Source: Pelagibius sp.
Lineage (GTDB): Bacteria > Pseudomonadota > Alphaproteobacteria > Kiloniellales > Kiloniellaceae
NCBI RefSeq assembly: GCF_028281305.1
Contig: NZ_JANQKD010000043.1
Span: 22,484-86,483, forward strand
Reading direction: 5' to 3'
DNA length: 64,000 nt
Shown: one piece after another, positions 1 to 8,752 of the stretch
How positions within the stretch are numbered: the stretch's first letter is position 1
Layout of the letters: every line of letters starts with the position of its first letter
Program-made: the position numbers and the translations under genes
The notes under the pieces: model-generated
Databases searched by the model: none
The model's input: only the letters and a program-made list of their open reading frames with translations
Told to the model about the DNA's origin: nothing

Positions 1-1211
1 CCGCCGGCAGCGGAGGCCGCTGCGCCGGCGTCCGCGGTCAGGCGCTGCACCAGGTCGGCCGGTGTCGGCAACTCGCTGGCATAGGCCAGACGGATCAGGG
101 CCATTTCCGCCGCCTGAAGGGGGATGGGCGCGCTCTGCACCTCGCCCAGGCTCTTCAGAAGCATCTGCCAGATGCGCGCCAGGCTGGCCATGCTGAGGCG
201 CTCGGACAATTCGCGCCCGCGCACCCGCTCGGTCTCCGGCTGACCCGGCGCATCGAGCGTGGCGGGGACCAGCTTGGCCCGGGTGAGGAAGTGGGACAGC
301 TCCAGCAGGTCCTGGATCACCACCGCCGGGTCTGCGCCGGCGGCATGGAGGCCGGCCAGGATCTCCAGGCTTTCCGGCACCTTGCCGGTGACCACCGCGG
401 TAAAGAGATCGAAGATGCGCGCCCGGTCGGCCAGGCCCAGCATGGCCTGCACCTGCTCGGCGCTGACCGTGGTGCCGCCGCCCAGCGCGATCGCCTGGTC
501 CAGCAGGGAGAGGCCGTCGCGCGCCGAACCGTCGGCGGCCCGGGCAATCATCGCCAGGGCCTCCGCCTCCACCGTCACGTTCTCTTCCCCGGCGATGCGG
601 GTAAAGAGGGCGGCCAGTTCCTCCTGCGCGAGCCGGCGCAGATCGAAGCGCTGGCAGCGCGACAAGACGGTGACCGGCACCTTGCGGATCTCGGTCGTAG
701 CGAAGATGAAGACGACGTGCTCCGGCGGTTCTTCCAGGGTCTTCAACAGGGCGTTGAAGGCGCTGGTGGAGAGCATGTGCACTTCGTCGATGATGTAGAT
801 CTTGTAGCGCGCCTGCACCGGGCGGTAGCGCACGCCCTCGATCAGCTCACGGATATCGGCGACACCGGTGCGGCTGGCGGCGTCCATCTCGATCACGTCG
901 ACATGGCGGTCCTGGGCGATCGCCCGGCAGTGTTCGCAGACACCGCAGGGCGCGGGGGTGGGCCCGCCGGATCCGTCCGGCCCCACACAGTTGAGCGCCC
1001 GCGCGATGATGCGCGCCGTCGTGGTTTTGCCAACGCCGCGCACGCCGGTCAGCACGAAGGCATGGGCCAGGCGGCCGGTCTCGATGGCGTTGGTGAGGGT
1101 GCGGACCAGCGCTTCCTGGCCGACCAGGTCGGCGAAGCTGCTGGGGCGGTATTTGCGGGCGAGCACCCGATAGAGGCTGGCTTCGTCTCTGTCGCTGCTG
1201 GCGTCGCTCAT
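1..1211 (-). CDS. dnaX: DNA polymerase III gamma/tau subunit (partial, C-terminus cut by window edge)
   Basis: This is the clamp-loader ATPase of the replicative polymerase. About 403 N-terminal residues are present and the gene continues past base 1. Translation shows a P-loop (GVRGVGKT, residues 56-63), a zinc-binding cysteine set (Cys75, 89, 92, 95), a Walker B-like segment (IYIIDEVHMLS) and the sensor motif SRC (LSRCQRFDL), in the usual DnaX order. The ATG at 1209-1211 gives the N-terminus SDASSDRDEASLYRVLARKYRP, typical of alphaproteobacterial DnaX. The small SRP RNA gene lies directly upstream on the same strand, a common arrangement. The tau-specific C-terminal region is not visible. 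Identification is very secure. Confidence 0.97.
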   Translation of the reverse strand, partial: MSDASSDRDEASLYRVLARKYRPSSFADLVGQEALVRTLTNAIETGRLAHAFVLTGVRGVGKTTTARIIARALNCVGPDGSGGPTPAPCGVCEHCRAIAQDRHVDVIEMDAASRTGVADIRELIEGVRYRPVQARYKIYIIDEVHMLSTSAFNALLKTLEEPPEHVVFIFATTEIRKVPVTVLSRCQRFDLRRLAQEELAALFTRIAGEENVTVEAEALAMIARAADGSARDGLSLLDQAIALGGGTTVSAEQVQAMLGLADRARIFDLFTAVVTGKVPESLEILAGLHAAGADPAVVIQDLLELSHFLTRAKLVPATLDAPGQPETERVRGRELSERLSMASLARIWQMLLKSLGEVQSAPIPLQAAEMALIRLAYASELPTPADLVQRLTADAGAAASAAG

Positions 1212-1247
1212 AAAGCTGTCCGGGGGCTTTCCGGGAGGTTATCCGGG

Positions 1248-1273
1248 GGGTTCATCCGGCGGGTTCATCCGGG
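1248..1273. repeat. 13-bp tandem duplication upstream of dnaX
   Basis: The unit GGGTTCATCCGG(C/G) occurs twice in a row, with a degenerate third copy just before it (about 1234-1247). It lies between ffs and the dnaX start. It belongs to a set of similar short tandem repeats at gene borders in this window. Confidence 0.8.
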
Positions 1274-1340
1274 TGGACTTCGGTCCGGGCCGGACCCGTA
1301 GCCTTCAAGCGACAAAGCTCAACCCGGTCAATAGCTTAAG

Positions 1341-1442
1341 GTGGGAGGTTGGACAAACGACCCGCATCGGAAACTCGTTACGGCTGCTTCCTTCCGGACC
1401 TGACCGGGTTGGCGAGCGATACGTCCGCAGCCAACCTCCCAC
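1341..1442 (-). ncRNA. ffs: Signal recognition particle RNA, small bacterial type (4.5S-like)
   Basis: On the minus strand this holds the strongly conserved SRP RNA apical core GGTCAGGTCCGGAAGGAAGC, which binds the Ffh M domain. The ends pair perfectly (GTGGGAGGTTGG with CCAACCTCCCAC), giving a hairpin of about 100 nt, the usual size for the small Gram-negative form. It targets ribosomes making membrane and exported proteins to FtsY/SecYEG. Position directly upstream of dnaX on the same strand is a common alphaproteobacterial arrangement. The ends are set by the terminal helix and could be off by a few bases. Confidence 0.96.
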
Positions 1443-1528
1443 CGTCAATATCGAGCATCGCGGGCGGGAGGGCAAGGCCCACGGATGGCTTTCGGCAGGC
1501 GCCCGAAAGCCCCGGCGGAGCCCCGCAT

Positions 1529-2365
1529 CTAGGCCTTGATCGGGATCCAGATTTCCAACCCGCCATCCCCGGTTTCGGGATCGAAGTCCTTGTCGTAGCG
1601 CTCAAAATCCGGTGCATCGGCCATCTCATAGCCGGATCCGGGGAGCCATTTGTTCCAGATCGTGTTCACCGTCCGGCGGATCGTCGAGATATGATCGCGG
1701 TGGGCGAAGACGGCATAGCGCTGCGGGGCAATGCGCAGGCGGGCGAAGTCGGCCGGCAGTTCGTCGAAGTCCGCTACCTCGACCCCGCAGATGTAATCGA
1801 AGTTGCCGGCCCCGTCGCTGTTGCAGGAGACCCCATAGGCCACCTGGCCGATCTGGCTCGGCAGTTGGCTCGCACAGGCGTTGAAGCGCTGCCACTGTGC
1901 CGGAATGCCCTTGCTGGATTCCCAGTCATAGCGCGCGCCGAGGCCGGCCACGAGTAGGGCCCGGCCGTCCTCGAAGCGGGCCGGCTCCAAACCCTCGATA
2001 AAGTCCTCATCCATTTTCAATGGCTCCACCAGTTCGAGCGTGTTGAGACTGCGCCGTGCGCGAAGCTGCTCCGGCGTAAGCCCGAAGTGCTCGCGAAAGG
2101 CGCGCGTGAAGGCTTCGTGCGAACCGTAGCCGGCATCGAGGGCGACCGCCAGGATGTCGGGCGCCCCCTCCGCCAGGCACCGGGCCGCCTCCGCCAGCCG
2201 GCGCCCCCGGCGGTAGCGGGCGAGCGACCAGCCGGTGGCCAGGCTGAAGGCCCGTGACATCTGGAAACGAGAGACCCCGGCGACCGCCGCAATCTCGTCG
2301 AGGGAGATGTCTTCGGCCAGTTGGGTTTCGATGAACCAGATGGCCTTGCTCACGGGGTTGGTCAC
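1529..2365 (-). CDS. AraC-family regulator with GyrI-like ligand-binding domain
   Basis: A 278-residue transcription factor. Residues 1-100 form an AraC/XylS double helix-turn-helix (SLDEIAAVAGVSRFQMSRAF in the first half, GYGSHEAFTRAFREHFGLTP in the second). The rest is a GyrI/Rob-like effector domain, seen in the pattern ending GGLEIWIPIKA. Proteins of this build (HTH first, effector domain second) often respond to small hydrophobic or cationic ligands; the ligand here is unknown. The start is a GTG at 2365. No obvious target gene sits beside it: ffs/dnaX lies downstream and the exported DUF6134-like gene upstream, both on the same strand. Confidence 0.9.
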   Translation of the reverse strand: MTNPVSKAIWFIETQLAEDISLDEIAAVAGVSRFQMSRAFSLATGWSLARYRRGRRLAEAARCLAEGAPDILAVALDAGYGSHEAFTRAFREHFGLTPEQLRARRSLNTLELVEPLKMDEDFIEGLEPARFEDGRALLVAGLGARYDWESSKGIPAQWQRFNACASQLPSQIGQVAYGVSCNSDGAGNFDYICGVEVADFDELPADFARLRIAPQRYAVFAHRDHISTIRRTVNTIWNKWLPGSGYEMADAPDFERYDKDFDPETGDGGLEIWIPIKA

Positions 2366-2468
2366 ATCCGTCGCTCTGCATCCACAAGAAACCGGGGCAA
2401 GCTATAGCGGCTGTGGCGCGGGCGCGCTTGATCGCGGTTGCGGCCCCTCCGCGTGCTGCCGCTTCAGT

Positions 2469-3191
2469 TTACTGGCGTTCCAACGTGATGAGGGAGCCAT
2501 CGCGGGCGGGGAAGGTGACGCGGGCGATGCCGCAGTCGGCGTCGTACCAGACGTCGCGCTCGATCTCGCCGGTGAGCCGGAAATGGCGGGCCTGGCGCGG
2601 CCGGCCGGCAACTTCCACCGCCTCCTCGCCGACCAGCCTTGTATTCACGACTTTGGTACGCCCGTCGATGGTGCCGAAGAGCACCTGGGTCTTCGGCGTG
2701 TCGCGGTGCCAGAGGCTGGCGGGCACGACAAAGCCGGAGACGTCGAAACCAACGTCGTTGACGGTGCCGCGCAGGGCGCCGTCGCTGCGCAGGGACTGCA
2801 CCCGCCAGAGACGACCGTCGTCGTCGGTGGCCGAGGTGAGGGCCTGCAGCCAGCCGTCGCGCCAGACCTCCTCGGCGCGGTGGGTGAAGCGGAACAGCGT
2901 GACGCCGAGCACACCGACCGAAATGTCGATGGCGACCTCGACGATGAAGTCGCCGTCGCGGCGCGAAAAGTCGAAGCGGTGTTCGCCGATCACCGAGCCG
3001 TGGCGCAGCACCAGGAAGCGCCAGGCCTTGTCCTGCGGCACCAGGTCGGCGGCAGCAGCACCGAACGGCCGGCCCGCCCCGAGCAGGCCCGCAGCGGCCA
3101 GCGCGGAAGCGCCGCCAAGGCGCAGCGCCCGGCGCCGGTTGATGTCGGCGCACACAGCCCGTTCGGACGCAGTCGTGTTTGAACCGGTCAT
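2469..3191 (-). CDS. Exported DUF6134-like protein
   Basis: 240 residues. The N-terminus carries a twin-arginine-like signal (NRRRALRLGGASALAAAGLLGAG) ending near AAA-ADL, so export to the periplasm is likely. The mature part is beta-rich, with repeated short strands such as WRFLVLRHGSVIGEHRFDFSR and a closing segment ARVTFPARDGSLITLERQ. It resembles the DUF6134 family, whose function is unknown. The ATG at 3189-3191 is preferred over an upstream in-frame start because the signal peptide follows it directly. It is divergent from nudC, with about 150 bases between them. Confidence 0.7.
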   Translation of the reverse strand: MTGSNTTASERAVCADINRRRALRLGGASALAAAGLLGAGRPFGAAAADLVPQDKAWRFLVLRHGSVIGEHRFDFSRRDGDFIVEVAIDISVGVLGVTLFRFTHRAEEVWRDGWLQALTSATDDDGRLWRVQSLRSDGALRGTVNDVGFDVSGFVVPASLWHRDTPKTQVLFGTIDGRTKVVNTRLVGEEAVEVAGRPRQARHFRLTGEIERDVWYDADCGIARVTFPARDGSLITLERQ

Positions 3192-3287
3192 ACGGCTGCC
3201 AGCCTGACCCAAGGGCGCCGGCGGTTCAAGGCGCAGCCTGTACGCCCCGCAGGATGCCGGGATCACGCTTCGGTGACCGAAAGGGCG

Positions 3288-3315
3288 ATTGCCACGAGCC
3301 CATTGCCACGAGTCT
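3288..3315. repeat. 14-bp tandem duplication upstream of nudC
   Basis: ATTGCCACGAGCCC is followed directly by ATTGCCACGAGTCT (12 of 14 identical). It lies about 25 bases before the nudC start, in the divergent intergenic region, and belongs to the same class of border repeats seen elsewhere in the window. Confidence 0.8.
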
Positions 3316-3340
3316 AAAGCCCGGGCAAGCTGGCCCCATC

Positions 3341-4273
3341 ATGTCCCCACGCAAGTCTCCCGCGCCGAACTTCTACGCCGGCGTCCCCCTCGACAGGATC
3401 GACCAGCGCCGCGCCGATGCGACCTTCATCGACCGGCTGGTCAGCGATCCGGACTGCATTATCGTGCCGGTCTGGCGCAACAAGCACCTGATCGCCGCCG
3501 AGGCCGAGGCGGTCTGGCTGCGCCGGCGCGACGCGGGGCATCTGGTGGCGGTGGCGCGCGAGCACATGTTCCTCGGGCTGCGCAGCGACGTGCCCTATCT
3601 GGCCGTCGACCTCTCCCACCTGGAGACGCCGGAGGACGACCCGGTGCTGGCGCGGCAGGGCGCCTTTCAGGACCTGCGCGCCGTCGGCCCGGTCATGAAC
3701 CGCTGCGACTCCGCCATCCTGGCCTATGCCCGCGGCCTCGTGCACTGGCATGCCCGCCACGGCTTCTGCGGGGTCTGCGGCAGCCCCACGGTCAGCGAGA
3801 AGGCCGGCCACCAGCGCCGCTGCACCAACCCCGCCTGCGGCGCCGTTCATTTCCCGCGCACCGACCCGGCGGTCATCATGCTGGTGCACGACGGCGGCGA
3901 ACGCTGCGTCCTGGGCCGCCAGCCCATCTGGCCGCCGGGGATGCACTCCACTCTGGCCGGCTTCGTCGAGCCCGGCGAGAGCCTGGAGGAGGCGGTCGCC
4001 CGCGAGATCCTGGAGGAGGTCAACCTGCCGGTCGCCGTCGAGGACGTGGTCTACCACTCCTCCCAGCCCTGGCCCTTCCCGTCCTCCATCATGCTGGGCT
4101 TCTACGCCCGCGCCGACTTCGGCCCGCTGGATACCGCGGAGGACGAACTGGAGAGCGCGGCCTGGTACACCCGCGACCAACTGCGCGCCTCGCCGGAGGA
4201 CGAGACCTTCAAGCTGCCGCGTCCTGATTCCATCGCCCGGCGCCTGGTGAACGATTGGCTGGCGGAGGGTTAG
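3341..4273 (+). CDS. nudC: NAD+ diphosphatase / NAD-capped RNA hydrolase NudC
   Basis: 310 residues. This Nudix enzyme splits NADH/NAD+ into NMN and AMP, and NudC homologues also remove NAD caps from RNA. A four-cysteine zinc ribbon is present (Cys143, 146, 161, 166). The Nudix box spans residues 207-229 (GFVEPGESLEEAVAREILEE...), and the NudC signature SQPWPFPSS follows at 241-249, separating NudC from other Nudix enzymes. The ATG at 3341 gives the expected length; an in-frame start 162 bases upstream would add an unlike N-terminus. It is monocistronic, facing the low-GC orphan gene. Confidence 0.95.
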   Translation: MSPRKSPAPNFYAGVPLDRIDQRRADATFIDRLVSDPDCIIVPVWRNKHLIAAEAEAVWLRRRDAGHLVAVAREHMFLGLRSDVPYLAVDLSHLETPEDDPVLARQGAFQDLRAVGPVMNRCDSAILAYARGLVHWHARHGFCGVCGSPTVSEKAGHQRRCTNPACGAVHFPRTDPAVIMLVHDGGERCVLGRQPIWPPGMHSTLAGFVEPGESLEEAVAREILEEVNLPVAVEDVVYHSSQPWPFPSSIMLGFYARADFGPLDTAEDELESAAWYTRDQLRASPEDETFKLPRPDSIARRLVNDWLAEG

Positions 4274-4384
4274 CTGGAGTGTCGGCTTGCGCCGGCGCGG
4301 TTCGAGCCCACTGCCTTGGCGCGCACCCCCGCGGGCTCAGACGGGGAGGCCGGGTCAGGCGATGACCCAATCGGTAATGCAGGG

Positions 4385-5017
4385 CTACTTTATGAGCTCA
4401 ATAGAGCCATCGGATTTCATTTCGGCTCTTGTTTCGTCGATGTCTGAGTTCTCGAAGTTCTCCGGGTATCGCCACGCCTGCAACTCATAGAGTATCCTTG
4501 GATCGTCGACTGGAAAGCTGATGCTTGTGTTGTCGTCGACAGTGTACTCCTGGATGAACTGATCACTGCTCTCGAGAATGACCCGTCGGCCATAGATATC
4601 ATCCGTTCTGGCCACATGGAAATTCGCCGAGCTGCCGACACCAGACCAGTCTTTTCCGTCAATCTTGACTACCCAGAACTCGTAAATGCCGGAAGGAAGG
4701 CGCTCGCGATGGAAGTTTATGATGTCGTGATTGATGCCTCTCGCCTTGATCCAAAAGGCATTGATGTAGCGATCTGATTCAATCCAGGGATCGACCCAAA
4801 TCTGTACGCCCCATTCATCGACCAGCTTCCGGTGAATGCCTTCTTTTCCAGACTCCCTGAACGTTAAGACCCCTTCCTCGATGAGCCAGATCGAGGCAAG
4901 CTGGAGATGCTTTTGCGCTTTGTTTCTGTAGTACTCATCATCTAGAGCGCCGGCTTCTGCAGAAGCCGGCACGATCGCAACTAAGGCCAAAGCCAGGATA
5001 GTTGCCGCTTTATTCAT
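4385..5017 (-). CDS. Orphan exported protein, translationally linked to pheA
   Basis: 210 residues beginning MNKAATILALALVAIVPASAEAGA, a clear Sec signal peptide. The mature protein has no domain I recognise; it is rich in aromatic and acidic residues (WVDPWIESDRYINAFWIKAR, GIYEFWVVKIDGKDW) and looks beta-rich. The start codon ends one base short of the pheA stop (TAG at 5019-5021), so reinitiation after pheA is likely. Base composition is visibly lower in GC than either neighbour and codon use is less biased, suggesting recent acquisition. Function is unknown. Confidence 0.75.
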   Translation of the reverse strand: MNKAATILALALVAIVPASAEAGALDDEYYRNKAQKHLQLASIWLIEEGVLTFRESGKEGIHRKLVDEWGVQIWVDPWIESDRYINAFWIKARGINHDIINFHRERLPSGIYEFWVVKIDGKDWSGVGSSANFHVARTDDIYGRRVILESSDQFIQEYTVDDNTSISFPVDDPRILYELQAWRYPENFENSDIDETRAEMKSDGSIELIK

Positions 5018-5018
5018 A

Positions 5019-5894
5019 CTACTCGCCGTTGGTGCGGCCGCGGAAGGCATCGGCGGGATAGACGCCGAGGATCTTCACCTCGCGGGAGAAGAAGCTGAGT
5101 TCCTCCAGCGCCAGGCGCACCATGCGGTCGTCCGGATGGCCCTCGATATCGGCGTAGAACTGGGCCACCGTGAAGCTGCCGTCGATGATGTAGCTTTCCA
5201 GCTTGGTGATGTTGATGCCGTTGGTGGCGAAACCGCCGAGAGCCTTGTAGAGGGCGGCGGGGACCGAGCGGACGCGGAAGACGAAGGTGGTGATGACCAG
5301 CCCGTTGTGCATCGGCGGGTCGATCGGCTCCTCCGCCATGATCAGGAAGCGGGTGGTGTTGTGGTCGGTGTCCTGGACGTCGCCGGCCAGGATCTGCAGG
5401 TCGTAGATCTCGGCCGCCAATCTGGAGGCCAGGGCGGCGCGGGTGGGATCGCCCAGCTCGGCCACCTCCGCCGCCGCGCCGGCGGTATCGGCGTGAGAGA
5501 CCGGCATCAGCCCCTCGCGCCGGGTGAAGTGGCGGCACTGGGACAGCGCCTGGACATGGCTGTGGACCGTCTTCACCTGGTCGCGCGTCGTGTTCTTGGG
5601 CGCCAGAAGCTGATGCTCCACCCGCTGGAAGTGCTCGCCGACGATGTGCAGGCCGGATTCCGGCAGCAGGTGGTGGATGTCGGCGACCCGCCCGGCGCTG
5701 GAATTCTCGATGGGGATCATGGCCAGCCGCGCCCGCCCGTCGCGTACGGCGGCAAAGGTGTCCTCGAAGGAAACGCAGGACAGCGTCGTCATCTCCGGAA
5801 ACACGGCCCGGCAGGCCATGTCCGAATAGGCACCGGGAACGCCCTGAAAGGCGATCGTGTTCTGCGACGCCGCCGCTGCGGGGGCCTCCACCAT
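5019..5894 (-). CDS. pheA: Prephenate dehydratase with ACT domain
   Basis: 291 residues. Converts prephenate to phenylpyruvate in phenylalanine synthesis. The catalytic domain opens with IAFQGVPGAYSDMA and contains PIENSSAGRV and the catalytic Thr-Arg-Phe motif (DHNTTRFLIM). A C-terminal ACT domain (from about residue 195) carries the feedback site: GALYKALGG-like and LESYIIDGSF-like segments are present as ALYKALGGFATNGINITKLES. There is no chorismate mutase domain, as usual in alphaproteobacteria. The ATG at 5892-5894 is chosen because AAGAAGG lies about 10 bases upstream; a TTG nine bases earlier is possible. It follows kdsB by 93 bases on the same strand. Confidence 0.95.
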   Translation of the reverse strand: MVEAPAAAASQNTIAFQGVPGAYSDMACRAVFPEMTTLSCVSFEDTFAAVRDGRARLAMIPIENSSAGRVADIHHLLPESGLHIVGEHFQRVEHQLLAPKNTTRDQVKTVHSHVQALSQCRHFTRREGLMPVSHADTAGAAAEVAELGDPTRAALASRLAAEIYDLQILAGDVQDTDHNTTRFLIMAEEPIDPPMHNGLVITTFVFRVRSVPAALYKALGGFATNGINITKLESYIIDGSFTVAQFYADIEGHPDDRMVRLALEELSFFSREVKILGVYPADAFRGRTNGE

Positions 5895-5987
5895 GGACTT
5901 CAAACCTTCTTTCGTGTTGGGCCAGACATTCGTGTTGGATAGGGCGCGCGGGACCGCCGCCCGAGAGACTGACTTTCTAAGCGGCCC

Positions 5988-6797
5988 TTATCCCCCGGTT
6001 GGCGCGAGAAGGGCCCGCGCCCGGGCCAAATCGGCGGGAGTATCGACGCCGAGCGGCAGGGTGTCAACGCGGGCCACATCCAGGCGCAGCCCCGCTTCCA
6101 GGGCCCTGAGCTGCTCCAGCCGCTCGCGCTGTTCGAGGGGCGAGGGCGGCAGCGCAACGAACTGCGCCAGGGCCTCGCGCCGATAGCTGTAGATGCCGAT
6201 GTGGTGGTAGAGCGGCTGAGCCACAGCGGCTTCTTTGGGATCAAAATCCCAGAGATCGTAGGGCACCGGGGCACGGCTGAAGTAGAGCGCCCGGGCCAGC
6301 TCGGCGCCCTCGGCAAAGCTGACGGCGGCCTTCACGACGTTGGGGTTGCGGCGCTCCTCGGGATCGCGGATCTCGACCACCAGGCTGCCGATGTCCACGG
6401 CAGGGTCGGCCAGGGCGCGCAGGACCGCCTGCACCAATGCCGGCTCCACCGTCGGCAGGTCACCCTGAAGATTGACCACGGCGTCGTGGCGGCCTTCCGG
6501 GTCGATGGCCTGCAGCGCCTCGAAGATGCGGTCGGAGCCGCTGGGGTGATCGGGGCGCGTCAGCACCGCCCGGCCGCCCGCCGCTTCGACCGCCGCGGCG
6601 ATTGCCGGCTCGGCGCAGGCCACCGCCACCGGCCCCACCTCGGCCTCCATCGCGCGGCGCCAGACGTGGACGATCATGGGCTCGCCGTGGAGATCGGCCA
6701 GGGGCTTGTCCGGCAGGCGCACCGAGGCCAGCCGGGCCGGAATCAGGACGATGGGGTTGCGCGGCGCGCTCGGCACGGACGAGGACTCGGAGACCAT
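5988..6797 (-). CDS. kdsB: 3-deoxy-manno-octulosonate cytidylyltransferase
   Basis: 269 residues. Activates Kdo with CTP to CMP-Kdo for the inner core of lipopolysaccharide, so the organism makes Kdo-containing LPS. Family hallmarks are the N-terminal nucleotide-binding [17 protein letters not shown], then [21 protein letters not shown] and the sugar-binding [13 protein letters not shown]. An ATG at 6797 gives a short unstructured lead before the conserved [11 protein letters not shown]. Together with pheA it forms a co-directional pair common in alphaproteobacteria, and it is divergent from the cytochrome c gene. Confidence 0.96.
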   Translation of the reverse strand: MVSESSSVPSAPRNPIVLIPARLASVRLPDKPLADLHGEPMIVHVWRRAMEAEVGPVAVACAEPAIAAAVEAAGGRAVLTRPDHPSGSDRIFEALQAIDPEGRHDAVVNLQGDLPTVEPALVQAVLRALADPAVDIGSLVVEIRDPEERRNPNVVKAAVSFAEGAELARALYFSRAPVPYDLWDFDPKEAAVAQPLYHHIGIYSYRREALAQFVALPPSPLEQRERLEQLRALEAGLRLDVARVDTLPLGVDTPADLARARALLAPTGG

Positions 6798-7046
6798 GGG
6801 GTGTATGCGGGTTTCTGAAAGGCGAGAGTTCGGGGCTGACGGATTCGCGGCCTGCGCGATGCCCGCGCAGGAACCGCCGGTGGCGGGACCGCGGGAGGAG
6901 CCTGTCCGCCTTCGCCTGCTATGAAAAGGCTTTTTTCACGCCCCTTTTGTATACCTGCGGCGCCATAACGCGGCGCGAACTATTGAATGCCCGGATTTGC
7001 ACGGCTATTGTCCGGCCCGGAACAGAGGGAAAGCAAGGGTTTGTCC

Positions 7047-7595
7047 ATGGCTTCTTCGTTGGAATCGAACAAGATTGCCGCCGCGCTGCTGACCGCCGGC
7101 GTTATCGCCATGTTCTCCGGATTCGCCGCAGAACTTCTCTACCATCCCGAGCAGTTGGAGGAGAACGTCTACACGGTGGCCGGAGCGGAGGGCGACGCCC
7201 CGGCGGCCGAGGTCGCCGAGGCACCCCCGGCGCTGGAGCCCATCGGACCGCTGCTGGCCTCCGCCGACCCCGCCGCTGGCGAGAGCGTGGCCCGGAAGTG
7301 CACCGCCTGCCACAGCTTCGACGAGGGCGGCCCCACCAAGGTCGGCCCCAACCTCTACGACATCGTCAACCGCCAGATCACCAGCTACGAAGGCTATTCG
7401 TTTTCCGATGCCTTGCTGGAGAAAGCCGATCAGGTCTGGGACTACGAGAACCTGAACGGCTTCCTGCACCGGCCGCGCGACTGGGCGCCGGGCACCAAGA
7501 TGTCCTTCGCCGGCCTGCGCAGCGAGCAGGAGCGTGCCGACATCATCGCCTACATGCGTGGGCTGAGCGGTAGTCCGGCACCCCTGCCCCAGTGA
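7047..7595 (+). CDS. Membrane-anchored c-type cytochrome (CycM-like)
   Basis: 182 residues. An uncleaved N-terminal membrane segment (residues about 9-31, KIAAALLTAGVIAMFSGFAA) is followed by an Ala/Glu/Pro-rich linker and one class I cytochrome c domain. Haem attaches at CTACH (Cys85, Cys88, His89), and the sixth ligand is probably Met152 in GTKMSF. Such cytochromes carry electrons between the bc1 complex and terminal oxidase on the periplasmic face. The divergent position next to kdsB is frequent in alphaproteobacteria. The ATG at 7047 is chosen because it starts the anchor. The stop codon lies inside a 15-bp tandem repeat. Confidence 0.93.
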   Translation: MASSLESNKIAAALLTAGVIAMFSGFAAELLYHPEQLEENVYTVAGAEGDAPAAEVAEAPPALEPIGPLLASADPAAGESVARKCTACHSFDEGGPTKVGPNLYDIVNRQITSYEGYSFSDALLEKADQVWDYENLNGFLHRPRDWAPGTKMSFAGLRSEQERADIIAYMRGLSGSPAPLPQ

Positions 7596-7635
7596 GCTTT
7601 GGCCCAGTGAGCTTTGGCCCAATAAGCTTTGCAAA
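7591..7635. repeat. 15-bp tandem repeat containing the cytochrome c stop codon
   Basis: The unit AGTGAGCTTTGGCCC occurs twice exactly and a third time in degenerate form (AATAAGCTTTG). Because 15 is a multiple of three, the stop codon repeats in frame as TGA, TGA, TAA, separated by the same four codons. Confidence 0.88.
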
Positions 7636-7710
7636 TCCAGTCTGACCGAGCGGCCCGCCGGGGATAGCCTGACGGACCGCTTTTCAGTTCTTCAGCGGAG
7701 ACTTGGGTCC

Positions 7711-8514
7711 ATGGGCCAATCCCCCGAAGCCTGTCCTGAGGCCTTTATCGAGCAGGCCGGGGCGATGGCCGACGCAGCCCGGACCGTCGCCCGACAGTAC
7801 TTCCGCCAGGGCCTGGCCATCGAAGACAAGGCCGACGAAAGCCCGGTGACCCGCGCCGACCGCGAGGCGGAAGCGGTCATGCGGGAGATCATCGCCACGG
7901 CCTTTCCGGACCATGGGATCGTCGGCGAAGAGTACGGCACCGAGAACCCGGAGGCCGAGTTCGTCTGGGTGCTGGACCCCATCGACGGCACCAAGCGCTT
8001 CATCACCGGCAACCCGCTCTTCGGCAGCCTGATCGCCCTGTTGCGCCACAAGCAGCCGATCCTCGGCGTCATCGACATGCCTGTTCTGGAAGAGCGCTGG
8101 CTGGGCGCCGCCGGGCGACCCACGGTCTTCAGCGACCGCCAGGGCCAGCGCGAGGCGCGGGTCCGGCCCTGCCCAGACCTCCAAGCGGCCACCATCCTCT
8201 CCACCGCGCCGGAGATGTTCCAGGGCGCCAACGAGCCCGCGTTCCACCGCCTGCGCGCAGCCGCCAAGCTGACCCTCTACGGCGGCGACTGCTTCAACTA
8301 CGGCCTTCTGGCCAGCGGCTTTGCCGACATCGTCATCGAAGCCGACCTGGCCCCCTACGACTATCTGGCCCATGCCCCCGTCATCATCGGGGCCGGCGGC
8401 CTGATGACCGACTGGCAGGGCGGCGCCCTGACGCTGAACTCGGACGGCCGGGTGCTCTGTGCCGGCGACAAAGCCTGCCACGCCGCGGCGGTTTCCCTGC
8501 TCGCCCCAGCCTGA
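7711..8514 (+). CDS. hisN: Histidinol-phosphatase, inositol monophosphatase type (HisN)
   Basis: 267 residues. Member of the Mg2+-dependent inositol monophosphatase superfamily. Metal-binding motifs are the first Glu in VGEEYG and the LDPIDGTKRF segment; a third lies in the late YDYLAHAPVIIGAGG region, where this subfamily has the Asp and Ala-Pro pattern. The sequence matches the HisN branch that removes phosphate from L-histidinol phosphate in alphaproteobacteria and actinobacteria, rather than the SuhB branch. No other his gene is adjacent. A purine-rich CGGAGA precedes the ATG. The gene ends in a 10-bp repeat containing its stop. Confidence 0.88.
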   Translation: MGQSPEACPEAFIEQAGAMADAARTVARQYFRQGLAIEDKADESPVTRADREAEAVMREIIATAFPDHGIVGEEYGTENPEAEFVWVLDPIDGTKRFITGNPLFGSLIALLRHKQPILGVIDMPVLEERWLGAAGRPTVFSDRQGQREARVRPCPDLQAATILSTAPEMFQGANEPAFHRLRAAAKLTLYGGDCFNYGLLASGFADIVIEADLAPYDYLAHAPVIIGAGGLMTDWQGGALTLNSDGRVLCAGDKACHAAAVSLLAPA

Positions 8515-8530
8515 TAGGCGCTGATAGGCG
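8511..8530. repeat. 10-bp tandem duplication containing the hisN stop codon
   Basis: CTGATAGGCG occurs twice in a row; the first copy includes the TGA stop followed by an in-frame TAG. Confidence 0.8.
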
Positions 8531-8752
8531 GGCCGGTTACGACATTTTGTTGCTGCGGCGCGATGAATTCGCCGTAACAATAGGGCGAGGACGCTTGTTT
8601 CGAGAGGATTCGGCGCCCAATTCGGTCTAAAGTCGAATTCGAGAACAGGGACAAAAGCTTGAGCCACAACAAGCCAACGCAGAGTTTCTTGCCGGCCGCG
8701 TGCATCGCTTGGCCACGCCGCCCGCGCAGCGATTGTGGAAAGGGACAAAGGA

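Noticed and set aside
291..1301. Long plus-strand open frames across the dnaX region (also 259-798)
   Set aside because: They are antisense to dnaX, whose minus-strand translation is conserved throughout; GC-rich codon bias keeps the opposite strand open.
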